In this document: one piece after another, positions 55,565 to 64,000 of the stretch
Layout of the letters: each line of letters starts with the position of its first letter
Numbering within the stretch: position 1 is the stretch's first letter
Notes under the pieces: generated by a model
What the model was told of the DNA's origin: nothing
Database searches by the model: none
The model's input: the letters and a program-made list of their open reading frames with translations, nothing else
Made by a program: the position numbers and the translations under genes
Source of the DNA: Branchiostoma belcheri
Taxonomy: Eukaryota; Chordata; Leptocardii; Amphioxiformes; Branchiostomatidae
Assembly (NCBI RefSeq): GCF_001625305.1
Contig: NW_017804653.1
Span: forward strand, 1,028,410 to 1,092,409
DNA length: 64,000 nt
Direction of reading: 5' to 3'

Positions 55565-56212
55565 ACTCTGGGGCCATCCTTGTTGTACGAATCTGATTTT
55601 TTTTCTGTGGTCATGTCCAGATTGTGCTCCCATTTATTAATCCTAAGTTTGAAGAAAATGCCTCAATCCTAAGTTATATAAATCGAAGTTGACACTTTTA
55701 CTTTAATCCGTCTTTTAAGCAAATGATCACTTAATGCCCTGCAAAATATTGGACCTTGCGCATAGATATTTGGGCTGAAATCCACCACCACAAATGATAA
55801 TGTTCTCGACGAGTAGGTGTCTCCTGAATTTCTGTGAAGTTTCCGTGCTGTACACGCTTTTTAAGTACCATTTTTGGCAAAATATTGTGATGTATATTTT
55901 ACCTAAAAAAGGTACGTGAAAAGTGTTTGCAGCACGTAAACTTAACAGGAATTCAGGAGACACCTACTTGTCGAGAACATTTCTCATTTGTGGGGATGGA
56001 TTTTGGCCCAGCTATCGATGCGCAAGGTCCAATACTTTGTAGGGCGTTAAGTGATCATTCACTTAAAAGGCGGATCCGAAGTAAAACTGGCAACTTTGAT
56101 TTGTAAAACTTTGGATTGATGAATTAACTTAAAACTCAGGATTAAATAGCACAATGTCGACATGACCACAGCAAAAAATTTCAGATTCGTGCGACAAGGA
56201 TGGCCCCAGAGT
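55565..56212. mobile_element. about 650-bp inverted-repeat (foldback) element
   Basis: ACTCTGGGGCCATCCTTGTT at the left end meets its complement at the right end. Both arms are about 310 bp, with GGACCTTGCGCAT and TCTCGACGAGTAGGTGTCTC inside, around a short centre near 55,885. No transposase frame. Confidence 0.85.
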
Positions 56213-56486
56213 TGCCATTTGATGCTCCCGTTAAATTAGACCTTTCACAGGTAAAAACTAAAAACACTACTGTAGATAGACTGTTGCAGTGAGAGGTTGA
56301 GTTGACATGTGATGTAAAGCTTTCTACTTGAAATGTAGGCCACATTTAAGTTACAGATTGAAGTTCAGGCAGTCAGTAGACAGTTTTTAGTGTTTAAGTG
56401 TGAAAGTCTTTTTTAAAGTAGTGTAAAAGAGGTTTCGAGCAAAGCTGGTATTAAGTGTTTTGTTTGCTGGTTCCTTTTAATGTCAA

Positions 56487-57184
56487 TTTTCCCGCCAAAA
56501 AAAAACTAACTGGCACCCTCACCTGGTTACTTAATTGGATTAAGTTTTCCCGCCAAAAAACTTAGTATATGGGGCACTCTAACCTTGAACTTGTGCACCC
56601 CCCTCCCCACTCTTCCTGCCCACCTCCCACACTTCTTCCACAACTCACACAGTATGTTAGTTACACTGTTCCAACTCTCTGGACTCTTCGAACATGCAGT
56701 CACCAAACTCTGCTACACAAACACTTACTGTTGATCGAGTGCAGTTTTTCTGCCACTTAGACTTTAGAATTATCTCTTGCTCTCCTGGTCGGTCAATTGC
56801 ACTGGTATACTGATGTGTCGAAGCATCAATGTCTCCAGAAAGACATCCCACGGGGAGTACACTTAGTGCATTGACCGACCAGGAGAGCAAGAGATTATTC
56901 TAAAGTCTAAGTGGCAGAAAAACTGCACTCGATCAACAGTAAGTGTTTGTGTAGCATTGAGTGTGGTGACTACACGTTTGAAGAAGTCCAGAGAGTTGGA
57001 ACAGTGTAACTAACATACTGTGTGAGTTGTGGAAGAAGTGTGGGAGGTGGGCAGGAAGAGTGGGGAGGGGGGTGCACAAGTTCAAGGTTAGAGTGCCCCA
57101 TATACTAAGTTTTTTGGCGGGAAAACTTAATCCAATTAATTAACCAGGTGAGGGTCCCAGTTAGTTTTTTTTTTGGCAGGAAAA
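56487..57184. mobile_element. about 700-bp inverted-repeat (foldback) element
   Basis: TTTTCCCGCCAAAAAA left and TTTTTTTTGGCAGGAAAA right. Arms of about 310 bp are nearly perfect (for example TGCACCCCCCTCCCCACTCT and TAGTTACACTGTTCCAACTC) around a centre at about 56,840. No transposase. Confidence 0.88.
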
Positions 57185-57960
57185 TGGAGTTCACAAGGAA
57201 TCAGTGTGGGATTCATGTGGCCTAGCTGCTAAGTTTTTTGGCAGGAGAATTTAAGTGCAATCAAATTTTGGATCAATTTGGCATTCATACGATACGATAC
57301 GAAGAGGATAACATGGAATTAATGTGGCCGGCTAACATACTTTTTGGCAAGAGAATCATGATACTTTTTGGCGAGAGAATTTAAGCGTAAAGGTCCACAG
57401 CGACAATTTTTGGTCAATTTGGCATAGTTGAACTAAACAAGATGAAAAATTTTTCAGTGACACCTAACATAATACTTCAGGATAACGGCTTGAAAGGGCT
57501 GACTAAGGTACAAAGTTTTTGGCACAAGAATTTAAAAGTGTAAGGGTCAAAAGCAACAATTTGGGGGCAATTTGGCATTCCGCTATATGATACAAAGAGG
57601 ATAACAACTTGGAATTAATTTAAACTTTTTGGCGGGAGAATTTCACTCAATCTATATTACGGGTTCACAGAATTTACCTGTGTAGAGGTTCAAAGCAACA
57701 ATTTGGGGGCAATTTGGCATTCTACTATACAATATGCCAGGAGAATTTCACTCAATTTACAGGTTAACAGAACGTATTAAGTGAATAAGGTCCAAAGGAA
57801 CAATTTCTGGGCAATTTGGCAATTATTCAGCTGAACAATATGACTTCAGAATAACAATGTGGAATACAAGCGGCCAGCTAAGATACTATTAGTTTTTGGC
57901 GGAAGAATTTAAGTGTTGAAGGTCCAAGGTAACAATTTTGGGGCAATTTGGTATTCAACG
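57185..57960 (+). repeat. degenerate tandem repeat, about 6 units
   Basis: CAATTTGGCATT-type cores at about 57,274, 57,415, 57,571, 57,711, 57,808 and 57,942. Each is preceded by CTTTTTGGCGGGAGAATTTAA-like sequence and GGTCCAAAGCAACAATTT. It abuts the previous foldback and shares its TTTTTGGCGGGA end motif. Confidence 0.7.
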
Positions 57961-58988
57961 ATACAATACGAAAACTTTTTCAGTGTCTTTTGTCATGGAA
58001 TTAAAGCTGACTGCTTTGATCAAAAGTAAATGGCTCCTCGTGGAAAAAAAGGCAGAGTTGAGAGAACAGGGCAAAAGAGAGAAATGCGCGTGCAAGTGTG
58101 TGCACCTGAATGCATGTGGAGTGTTGTCTCGTGTTAATAAAGAAAACATACTCACACCTCCCCATCTTCTTTTACACAGGTTGACATCTGCCGACAAAAG
58201 TCTGGTCCTTCTTCCTGCTACAGTCCAGTCTCCGAATCATCCACATGTCATCTTGAAGACAGATAAACAAAAATCAGTGTATTGAAAGCAGCGATTAGCA
58301 TTACAAAAAACAATGTGCTATGGTCACACCAATTTTATCACAGATTTTTGCAGAATTTCAATAAAGCAATGCAGTCCAGGGTAAACAATTTTAGTCCTTC
58401 TGGCATCCCTTGATACTCTAAATACTATGACAGTCACAAGTTCAAGAAACTGGGCTGGTTTACAATTCAGACAATGAATTTTCAACTTTTCATCAAATCA
58501 CTGCATGCATGGATGAATAGAAACGTTTTCACAGTAGCAACAAGGAAGACAAGGAATTTGTTCATCTGTTGGTGCCAAAATGTGAGCATACTTTTTTTTG
58601 ACATCCCCAAAAAATAAAGCAGGCAAATCTGAAAACCAAGAAAGACCATTAAATTGGTCTGGTCTAAGAGTTACTATAAATCGTGATTTTTTTCACGGTA
58701 CTTTTATATTTCACAGTTTTCACGGTCACTTCTGTACCACAAACTTATAACCATGAACAAACAATTTGCCAACTTTCTTTTTGCTGCACCTGCCGCCACC
58801 TCAAACATTAAGTGATTTACAGTAATTTGTGTATCACCAACTTACTGCAGGAAATATTGCCTTCAGCAAAAATTACTTAAGGTATAACTGCCAATTGTGA
58901 ATTAAAGATCTAGGTAAAGTTCCTCGATACTGTTACAAAATGTTATTGGCCAGATGTCTTAACTTGCAACATACCATATAGCAAAGAA
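57961..58988. other. intergenic, no gene seen
   Basis: A 115-codon + strand frame at 57,938-58,285 has no domain and starts inside the repeat, so it is not called. Otherwise AT-rich. Confidence 0.4.
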
Positions 58989-59743
58989 ATGGACCTTTCC
59001 GGATCAAACACGTCAAACCCCCTGTACTATTTCGAACACTTCGGTCAAAATCAGCGCGGGAAATCTAAGAGCAGCAAAATGAGTTGATGTCTACTTGATG
59101 AGTACTCCTTGTTTTACCGGTGAAATTAAATTTGTGACATCGGAGGCAATTTCAAGTTAACCAAAGACTATTTATAACACCCTCATTATTGTTTATGTCC
59201 CATGTTTGCATGATTATGTTTCTACGTGTATCACAAAGCCCATTATAACATAAGTTGTGCCCTTCCTCATGACCACCGGAGCTGTTTTTTTTCTCATTTC
59301 GTTTTTTCCTGGCCGTGTATGTAGCTGCAATACATGCAGCAAATGCCGTGAAAAACCTATCACAGATACACGTACTCTGCGTAACACTTACGTCGGCTAT
59401 TTGTCAGCAACTGGACACTCTTGTCAGTCTACCGTGTGATGTTATGCGGCGCATCCTGCATCCGCATTGAGCTAAAACATTTGCTCTCATTAAACTAACC
59501 ATGTCGCCTCCTCAAATAAGTTTTACTCTGTGAATGTGTATACGTACTTCAACTAAGATAGTGTAACCTTTTTGGGGGGCTACTGAGAGTTTTTCGCCAC
59601 TGAAAACTTGACCCTAGCGTTGGGCGGCAAAACCGACATTCTGGCGGCAGCGGCCTGCGCGCCCCTTCCCGTGCTGATTTTGACCGAGGTGTTCAAAATA
59701 GAACAGAGGGACGGGATTACGTTGTTCGACCGGAAAGGTCCAT
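58989..59743. mobile_element. 755-bp element with about 70-bp terminal inverted repeats
   Basis: Left ATGGACCTTTCCGG and GAACACTTCGGTCAAAATCA match, inverted, the right end CGGTCAAAATCAGCACGGG and CCGGAAAGGTCCAT. Internal sequence has no transposase. No clear target duplication. Confidence 0.7.
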
Positions 59744-59918
59744 TGTGTCAAACAGGTACGATATTTTGGTATCAAATGCAGTGAAGGTTTGGCTTCAAAT
59801 TTGAATTCTGTCAGAAAGATGTGTCAGACAAAACTGTTACTGATGGCACTATGTAGGTAACATCTTCGAAACATGTCAACCTTTCAAATGTATGTTTGGA
59901 AAAAAAATACAAACTTAC

Positions 59919-60086
59919 CAGTTCAATGTCTTGGTCGTCTTCTGTGCTGTGTCTCAAATCTTCTTTGTCTTCAAGTCAACAGGTTTGCTAAGCCCTCATT
60001 TGCTCTGCATCACAGGCTCTGCATTGGACAGGAGTTGCTGGTCATCACAGGTTTCTCCCAGTCAGCACAGGAACATCAGGACACAC
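59919..60086 (-). ncRNA. possible - strand exon
   Basis: On the - strand an acceptor ACATGTAG and a donor CTG-GTAAGT enclose 168 bp. All frames contain stops near the start, so it would be UTR or a noncoding RNA exon of the - strand transcription unit starting near 62.0 kb. Confidence 0.3.
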
Positions 60087-60405
60087 CTACATGTAATAAT
60101 GAAAGGATAATTAGTGTGATGCAAAAACTTCTCCCATTCAACACTGAATGACCATTAAATAATAGATAAGAAACTTGACCGATTAAACTATCCCTTTGCT
60201 TATTAATAAATCTGATGTAGAAAAATGCTGTAACATTGATAAACAAATCCAGGCTGTGTGTTATTTCTTTAAAGCCAATGTAATTATGACATACTAGCAA
60301 CAGAAAGAATGTGCCAAGTACTATATACAGGCATAAGTTACACGCTTTTCTCAAATACACCAAGCAAGTTGAATTTGCAAAATGCAGAATTAAGATTTTT
60401 CTCAC

Positions 60406-60510
60406 CTGATATTCTTCTTGGGACTTCTGGGGTCGCCTTGTCTGGTCCAATCCAGTCTTGTCAGGTTCAGACAGGAATCATCACCACTGCATCAGTCAGC
60501 AGCCACCTAA
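60406..60510 (-). ncRNA. possible - strand exon (duplicate 1)
   Basis: 105 bp between acceptor ATTATAG and donor ATATCAG-GTGAGA. Stops occur in all three frames; likely UTR or noncoding. Confidence 0.3.
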
Positions 60511-60597
60511 CTATAATGTAGAGATACCAAGTTAAACACTTGTCTCAAATAAGACAAGTAAATGGTACGCAAAATGCAGAGTTTCAATTTTTATCAC

Positions 60598-60707
60598 CTG
60601 ATATTCTACTTGGATCTTCTGGGGTCGTCTGGTCTGGTCTGGTCCAATCCAGTCTTGTCAGGTTCAGACAGGAATCGTCACTACTGCATCAGTCAGCAGC
60701 CACCTAA
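60598..60707 (-). ncRNA. possible - strand exon (duplicate 2)
   Basis: 110 bp between acceptor ACATAG and donor ATATCAG-GTGATA. Highly similar to duplicate 1, with an extra CCAGA repeat. Confidence 0.3.
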
Positions 60708-60792
60708 CTATGTAGAGATACCAAGTTAAACACTTGTCTCAAATAATCAAGTATAAATGGTACGCAAAATGCAGAGTTCTGATTTTCCTCAC

Positions 60793-60895
60793 CTAGCCTC
60801 ATTGATACTACTGTATGGTGCCTCTGTCATCAGAAGACTCATCTCATCTGGACAGGAACACTTGCAGAGCTGGCAGACTCTCAGGACACAGCTAA
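60793..60895 (-). CDS. possible - strand coding exon 3
   Basis: Acceptor CACTCCTGTAG, donor GCTAG-GTGAGG, 103 bp. In the phase left by exon 2 it is open: CVLRVCQLCKCSCPDEMSLL then MTEAPYSSINEA. Cysteine-rich start. If spliced to either duplicated exon, translation stops at once, giving a product of about 80 residues. Confidence 0.35.
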
Positions 60896-61724
60896 CTACA
60901 GGAGTGTATGAAAAAGAATAAGTTACAAGGTGATAGACATTGGGATAAAACACTGAACAAATGCAAACTAGATACCTTATCGTTAAAGCTTCATACATTT
61001 AAATGCTGGTGACTATACATTTTGACATGTTGCTTGGATGTTCCTGCCTTTAAATGCACTATGCTATGGAAGGGCACATGTCTGCAACTGACACTGGATA
61101 CACATGAAACTACTAGTACTTCCAGAGACACAATGATGTTAACTCTGTAAGTACGGAAAATACATGTACTTCCTAGCTAAAATTTTTGAACTGGACAAAC
61201 AGAAGTCATATCATTAGGTTTGCTCTCATAGCTTGGCCAAAAAACAACAGGCTTAGGCACCCAGTGATAGCCCTAAATTCTAATATAAAAGTCACATTTT
61301 TCTACCATCAAAGTCACAAAGTCAACAAACATACTAGCCTCTTTTATAATTCAAACTCAACAAAGGATGGACATTTATTCAAATCACTGTATTGATAAAT
61401 GGAAAACTGTAACAAGTAGAAAAACAGTCTGACTTAGTGTCAAAAACTTAGTGTCAAAAAAATGAGCATTTTGGGGTTGATACAAAACCATGAATGTTAC
61501 ATGTTACTAGTAGCAGTAGTACATGTGCAAATGTACATTTTTTTCATGTTGATTAGAAAAAAAAGATGATGAAACAAGAAATCAGATTGGCTGTCATTTA
61601 GAGTAAAACCTTGCCATTTTGTACCTCTCTCAAACATCTAACCAACAGAAGAGTAATGTTTGAAAATTCTTTTGAACATTTCACCAACACATTCTAATGT
61701 ACAAAAGTCCCACAAATATCCTAC

Positions 61725-61806
61725 CCATCTTTCCTTTGCCGGGAAGGGACACAATAATTGTTGAAACCAAGAAGCCCATTGGTGTATAAAAACCTCCATT
61801 TTTTTT
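61725..61806 (-). CDS. possible - strand coding exon 2
   Basis: Strong acceptor TTGTTTTCTTCACAG; weak donor ATGG-GTAGGA; 82 bp. Open in phase 0: KKNGGFYTPMGFLVSTIIVS then LPGKGKM, with a hydrophobic stretch that could be a short membrane segment. Unrecognised. Confidence 0.35.
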
Positions 61807-61954
61807 CTGTGAAGAAAACAATGAAGAAGTTAAAAACCACCCAAAAACTAGCGCGTTGCATTCTCAAAATCACACAAACTTACCACAAATATATCGTAAC
61901 GTGTTGTTATCAGTTTGTAGGAAATAAATTCTACGGCACGGCTCGTTGTCTTAC

Positions 61955-62008
61955 CTTGTGAAAACTCTGCCCTCCCCACGACCACGCCATGCTTCCACTG
62001 GGCGCCAT
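61955..62008 (-). CDS. possible - strand first coding exon
   Basis: ATG at 62,008 (context GAAAATGG) followed by 18 codons, MAPSGSMAWSWGGQSFHK, then donor GTAAGA. Surrounding sequence is GC-richer than average, as at a promoter. Three exons join in a consistent frame, but the protein is not recognised. Confidence 0.4.
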
Positions 62009-62464
62009 TTTCTCGTCTTCTCCATAAATCAACCACGTCAGGAATTCCGCATTTTCTTCGCCAAAAATCTCGAAAACGCTACAACTTCGCCATGGAAACA
62101 TCCCCGAAGATTTCTTCTACACGTTAGAATGAATATTTTTCGAGTTGGAAGCCGAAAATTTACCAAAAAGTTGAGAAATAATTCCTGGTCTTCCCCGCGT
62201 GGCTCCAACAGACGCAGACTGAGTGGACCGTACCACTTTGATTTTTACACAGCTGTGCACAACAGCTGGTCTAAATACTAACCTGATGACCACAACTACT
62301 TTACCGCCAAAGAATTAATCCCCTCACAAAAATAATGGCTTTCTGCTCAAAATTTCGGACTAGTTTGTGTCAAAATTACACACAGGCAGCGTCAGCAGCT
62401 ACAATTATAGGTATCTCCAAAGTATAGCAGCCGAAATCTGTTAATTCAGTCAGCCTCGGAAGCG

Positions 62465-62720
62465 GCACCACGTATTTCTATGCAAAACGGTGCCTGTCCT
62501 TGGTGCTGAACGCCATCCACGTAATGTTTAACACATAGTGATTATAGTTAAGGTGAAAACCACAACCGCGCGCTCGCTTTTTGAGCGTCCGTGAGGTACA
62601 GGGACTTGTTAAAGCTGGCTAAACCTTACAGAAATATGGCATGAACTTGAGGAAGGTAGGAGTGGAACTGTCAACGGTCTACGATAAATTCACAATGGCA
62701 GCGGCTACATGTTACGTTTC
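62465..62720 (+). repeat. dispersed direct duplication, copy 1, with RE1-like site
   Basis: ACGGTGCCTGTCCTTGGTGC then TGAACGCCATCC, followed by a TTAACACA, GCGCGCTCGCTTTTT and TTCACAA-GGC pattern repeated at 62,895-63,135. The - strand core at 62,490-62,512 is GTTCAGCACCAAGGACAGGC. Confidence 0.75.
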
Positions 62721-62894
62721 ATTCGGGCTGACTCCGAAAGTACGAAAGTCCAGGCACTAATATACCTAATGTTACGCTTTTCATGGACTGGCACCGATTG
62801 TATACGCTATGTGTTGTTGCATATGAAGCATTTTAACGGTCTGACTACGAATTATGTGGGATTAAAACGGCAGATTACGCCTCAGGCTTGCAGG

Positions 62895-63135
62895 CATACT
62901 CCCAACATGTTTCCGTGCAAACGGTGCCTGTCCTTGGTGCTGAACGCCATCCGCACAATGTTAAACACAGTATATATGGGAAAAACTACACGTGCGCGCT
63001 CGCTTTTTTTTTTTTTTTGCATCCATGAAATACAGGAACTTGTAAAAGTTTGCCAAATCCTACGGAAAAAAGGGATGCTTTTGTAAACGCTCTACTCCAA
63101 ATTCACAACGGCTGCGGCTAACGTTATATGTTATG
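62895..63135 (+). repeat. dispersed direct duplication, copy 2, with RE1-like site
   Basis: Same order of blocks as copy 1, about 432 bp away. The RE1-like core is at 62,923-62,945. A T-run of about 18 at 63,005-63,022 replaces the shorter one of copy 1. Confidence 0.75.
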
Positions 63136-63365
63136 TTGCATTCGGACAAGCTTGCTTCGCCTAAATCCCGGCACCATATAACTACGCTTTACGTAAAGTG
63201 ACTCTTACACCGAATACGCTCTATAATTGTTAAAATTGACCCATTTGGGCGGAATAAGAAGGAATATCGAATGCAATACCAAAATTTATTCAAATTGTGT
63301 ATTGTGTAAGTAATAAACCAATGGACGCATATTCAGTACAGTTATAACCGGTAGTGAAAATTCTA

Positions 63366-63402
63366 TTACTCGCCAAGCAAAGGTCTAGTCTTTGGCTTAT
63401 TT
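63366..63402 (+). mobile_element. solitary end of the TCCAAGCAGAGG hairpin family
   Basis: TACTCGCCAAGCAAAGGTCT then TTTGGCTTATTT resembles the left end of the copy at 47,307. No matching right arm within the window. Confidence 0.4.
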
Positions 63403-63411
63403 AATTATGGG

Positions 63412-63440
63412 TTCACCACACCACGAAGTGGTGTGGTGAA
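63412..63440. repeat. perfect short hairpin
   Basis: TTCACCACACCAC - GAA - GTGGTGTGGTGAA; 13-bp arms. Followed at 63,466-63,495 by a (TCC)n pyrimidine tract. No T-run typical of a terminator. Confidence 0.7.
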
Positions 63441-63499
63441 ACCATATTGCTTTTTCTGATGTTTCTTCTCCTTCTCCTCCTCCTCCTCCTCCTGCCATA

Positions 63500-64000
63500 T
63501 CTTTAAATGGATTCAGCTTCTTCATTTTAGGGCCTAAGGTCCTGAAATTTGGTATGGAGGTACAGTGGGCAAATACCCCTAGGCGTTTTTTAAATTATTG
63601 TGATACAGGCTTTTAGAATGGTTTTATTTGAGTTTTTTGGCTGTGTTATAGCAAATGTATTACTGTGTTAGTCTGCCTTGTTTACCACGTTTGGGCATGA
63701 GTCATCAGAATGGAATGCAGGGCATCAACCAATAGGCATGCAGCTTTCCTCTATACTTCTTGCTGATTGGCTGTTGGGATTTAACTTGATTAACACCTGC
63801 ACAGAAGCATTTCCATACTGACAGTATGTCTGTATTCAAGTGTTTTGGTAGGTATTTCAAGCTTTCCTGCTCCAGCATTGGAATGCCGGGCATGGTACGT
63901 TTTTTTTTTATTTTGAAAATCAACAGTTTGCATTATGCAATTAAAAATCCTAACCAATAAAGTAGGGAATAGCTATCCAACTGTTGTTTTAGTTGTATTT
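63500..64000. other. end of window, no gene seen
   Basis: Nothing recognised apart from CCAATAAGCATGC-like short repeats near 63,730 and 63,950. Confidence 0.35.

Larger units (their letters stand above)
60350..60790 (-). repeat. 192-bp tandem duplication carrying exon-like units
   Basis: Two complete copies and part of a third share CCAATCCAGTCTTGTCAGGT, CAGTCAGCAGCCACCTAACT and TGGTACGCAAAATGCAGAGT. Each has, on the - strand, an acceptor TAG before TTAGGTGGC and a donor ATATCAG-GTGA. Confidence 0.85.

Noticed and set aside
57938..58285. 115-codon + strand frame.
   Set aside because: It starts inside the tandem repeat, with no domain and no splice context.
63412..63440. Perfect hairpin considered as a terminator or histone-type 3' stem-loop.
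   Set aside because: 13-bp stem with GAA loop and no histone downstream element or gene nearby; more likely a repeat.

Overview
The window looks like chordate-type invertebrate DNA, most likely an amphioxus (Branchiostoma-like). It is AT-rich, with short modular exons in AT-rich introns, intronic minisatellites, many short foldback/MITE elements, tRNA-derived SINE pieces and a LINE relic. There is no bacterial, viral or organellar signal. The species assignment is inference from gene style and repeat content; no database was searched.

Region 1 (about 1-47,300, + strand) is the 3' part of one giant gene. I can place 63 EGF-like domains, one per exon, plus the C-terminal exons. Every EGF exon except no. 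61 is exactly 114 bp (no. 61 is 117 bp). All are phase 1-1, with AG acceptors and GT donors. The first residue of each domain is a split codon (A or G from the upstream exon plus AT/AC), giving Asn or Asp of the calcium-binding motif N/D-x-D/N-E-C. The 5' end (start, signal peptide, earlier repeats) lies upstream of the window. After EGF 63 come two alternative homologous endings of about 290 residues, A (43,754-44,637, one exon) and B (45,687-45,833 plus 46,560-47,287). Both start in phase 1 and both have a stop. They look like a secreted jelly-roll (concanavalin A-like) domain. The predicted product is a large secreted or extracellular-matrix, fibropellin/Notch-like Ca-EGF protein with interchangeable C-termini. 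The part visible here is about 2,690 residues.

The EGFs fall into homogenised blocks (1-21 and 40-49, many almost identical at nucleotide level), a diverged block (22-39), a duplicated three-exon cassette (50-52 and 53-55), and a diverged tail (56-63). Nearly all carry POGLUT1 (C-x-S-x-P-C) and POFUT1 (C-x4-T-C) consensus sites. In 43 of 63 the O-fucose site overlaps an N-glycosylation sequon (usually N-A-T-C).

The introns carry mobile elements and tandem repeats. Several unrelated tandem arrays (about 15.9-16.6, 23.4-24.2, 30.95-31.2, 33.5-34.5 and 46.0-46.2 kb), and several isolated sites, share one core, TCAGCACCAAGGACAG or its complement. This closely resembles the vertebrate RE1/NRSE element bound by REST. 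It is the most unusual pattern in the window.

Region 2 (about 47,300-64,000) has no long coding gene. It holds a cluster of hairpin MITEs with 8-9 bp target duplications, two very long inverted repeats (55.56-56.21 and 56.49-57.18 kb), tandem duplications, possible noncoding + strand exons (51.1-53.2 kb), and a possible small spliced gene on the - strand. That gene would start at 62,008 and run down to about 59.9 kb.
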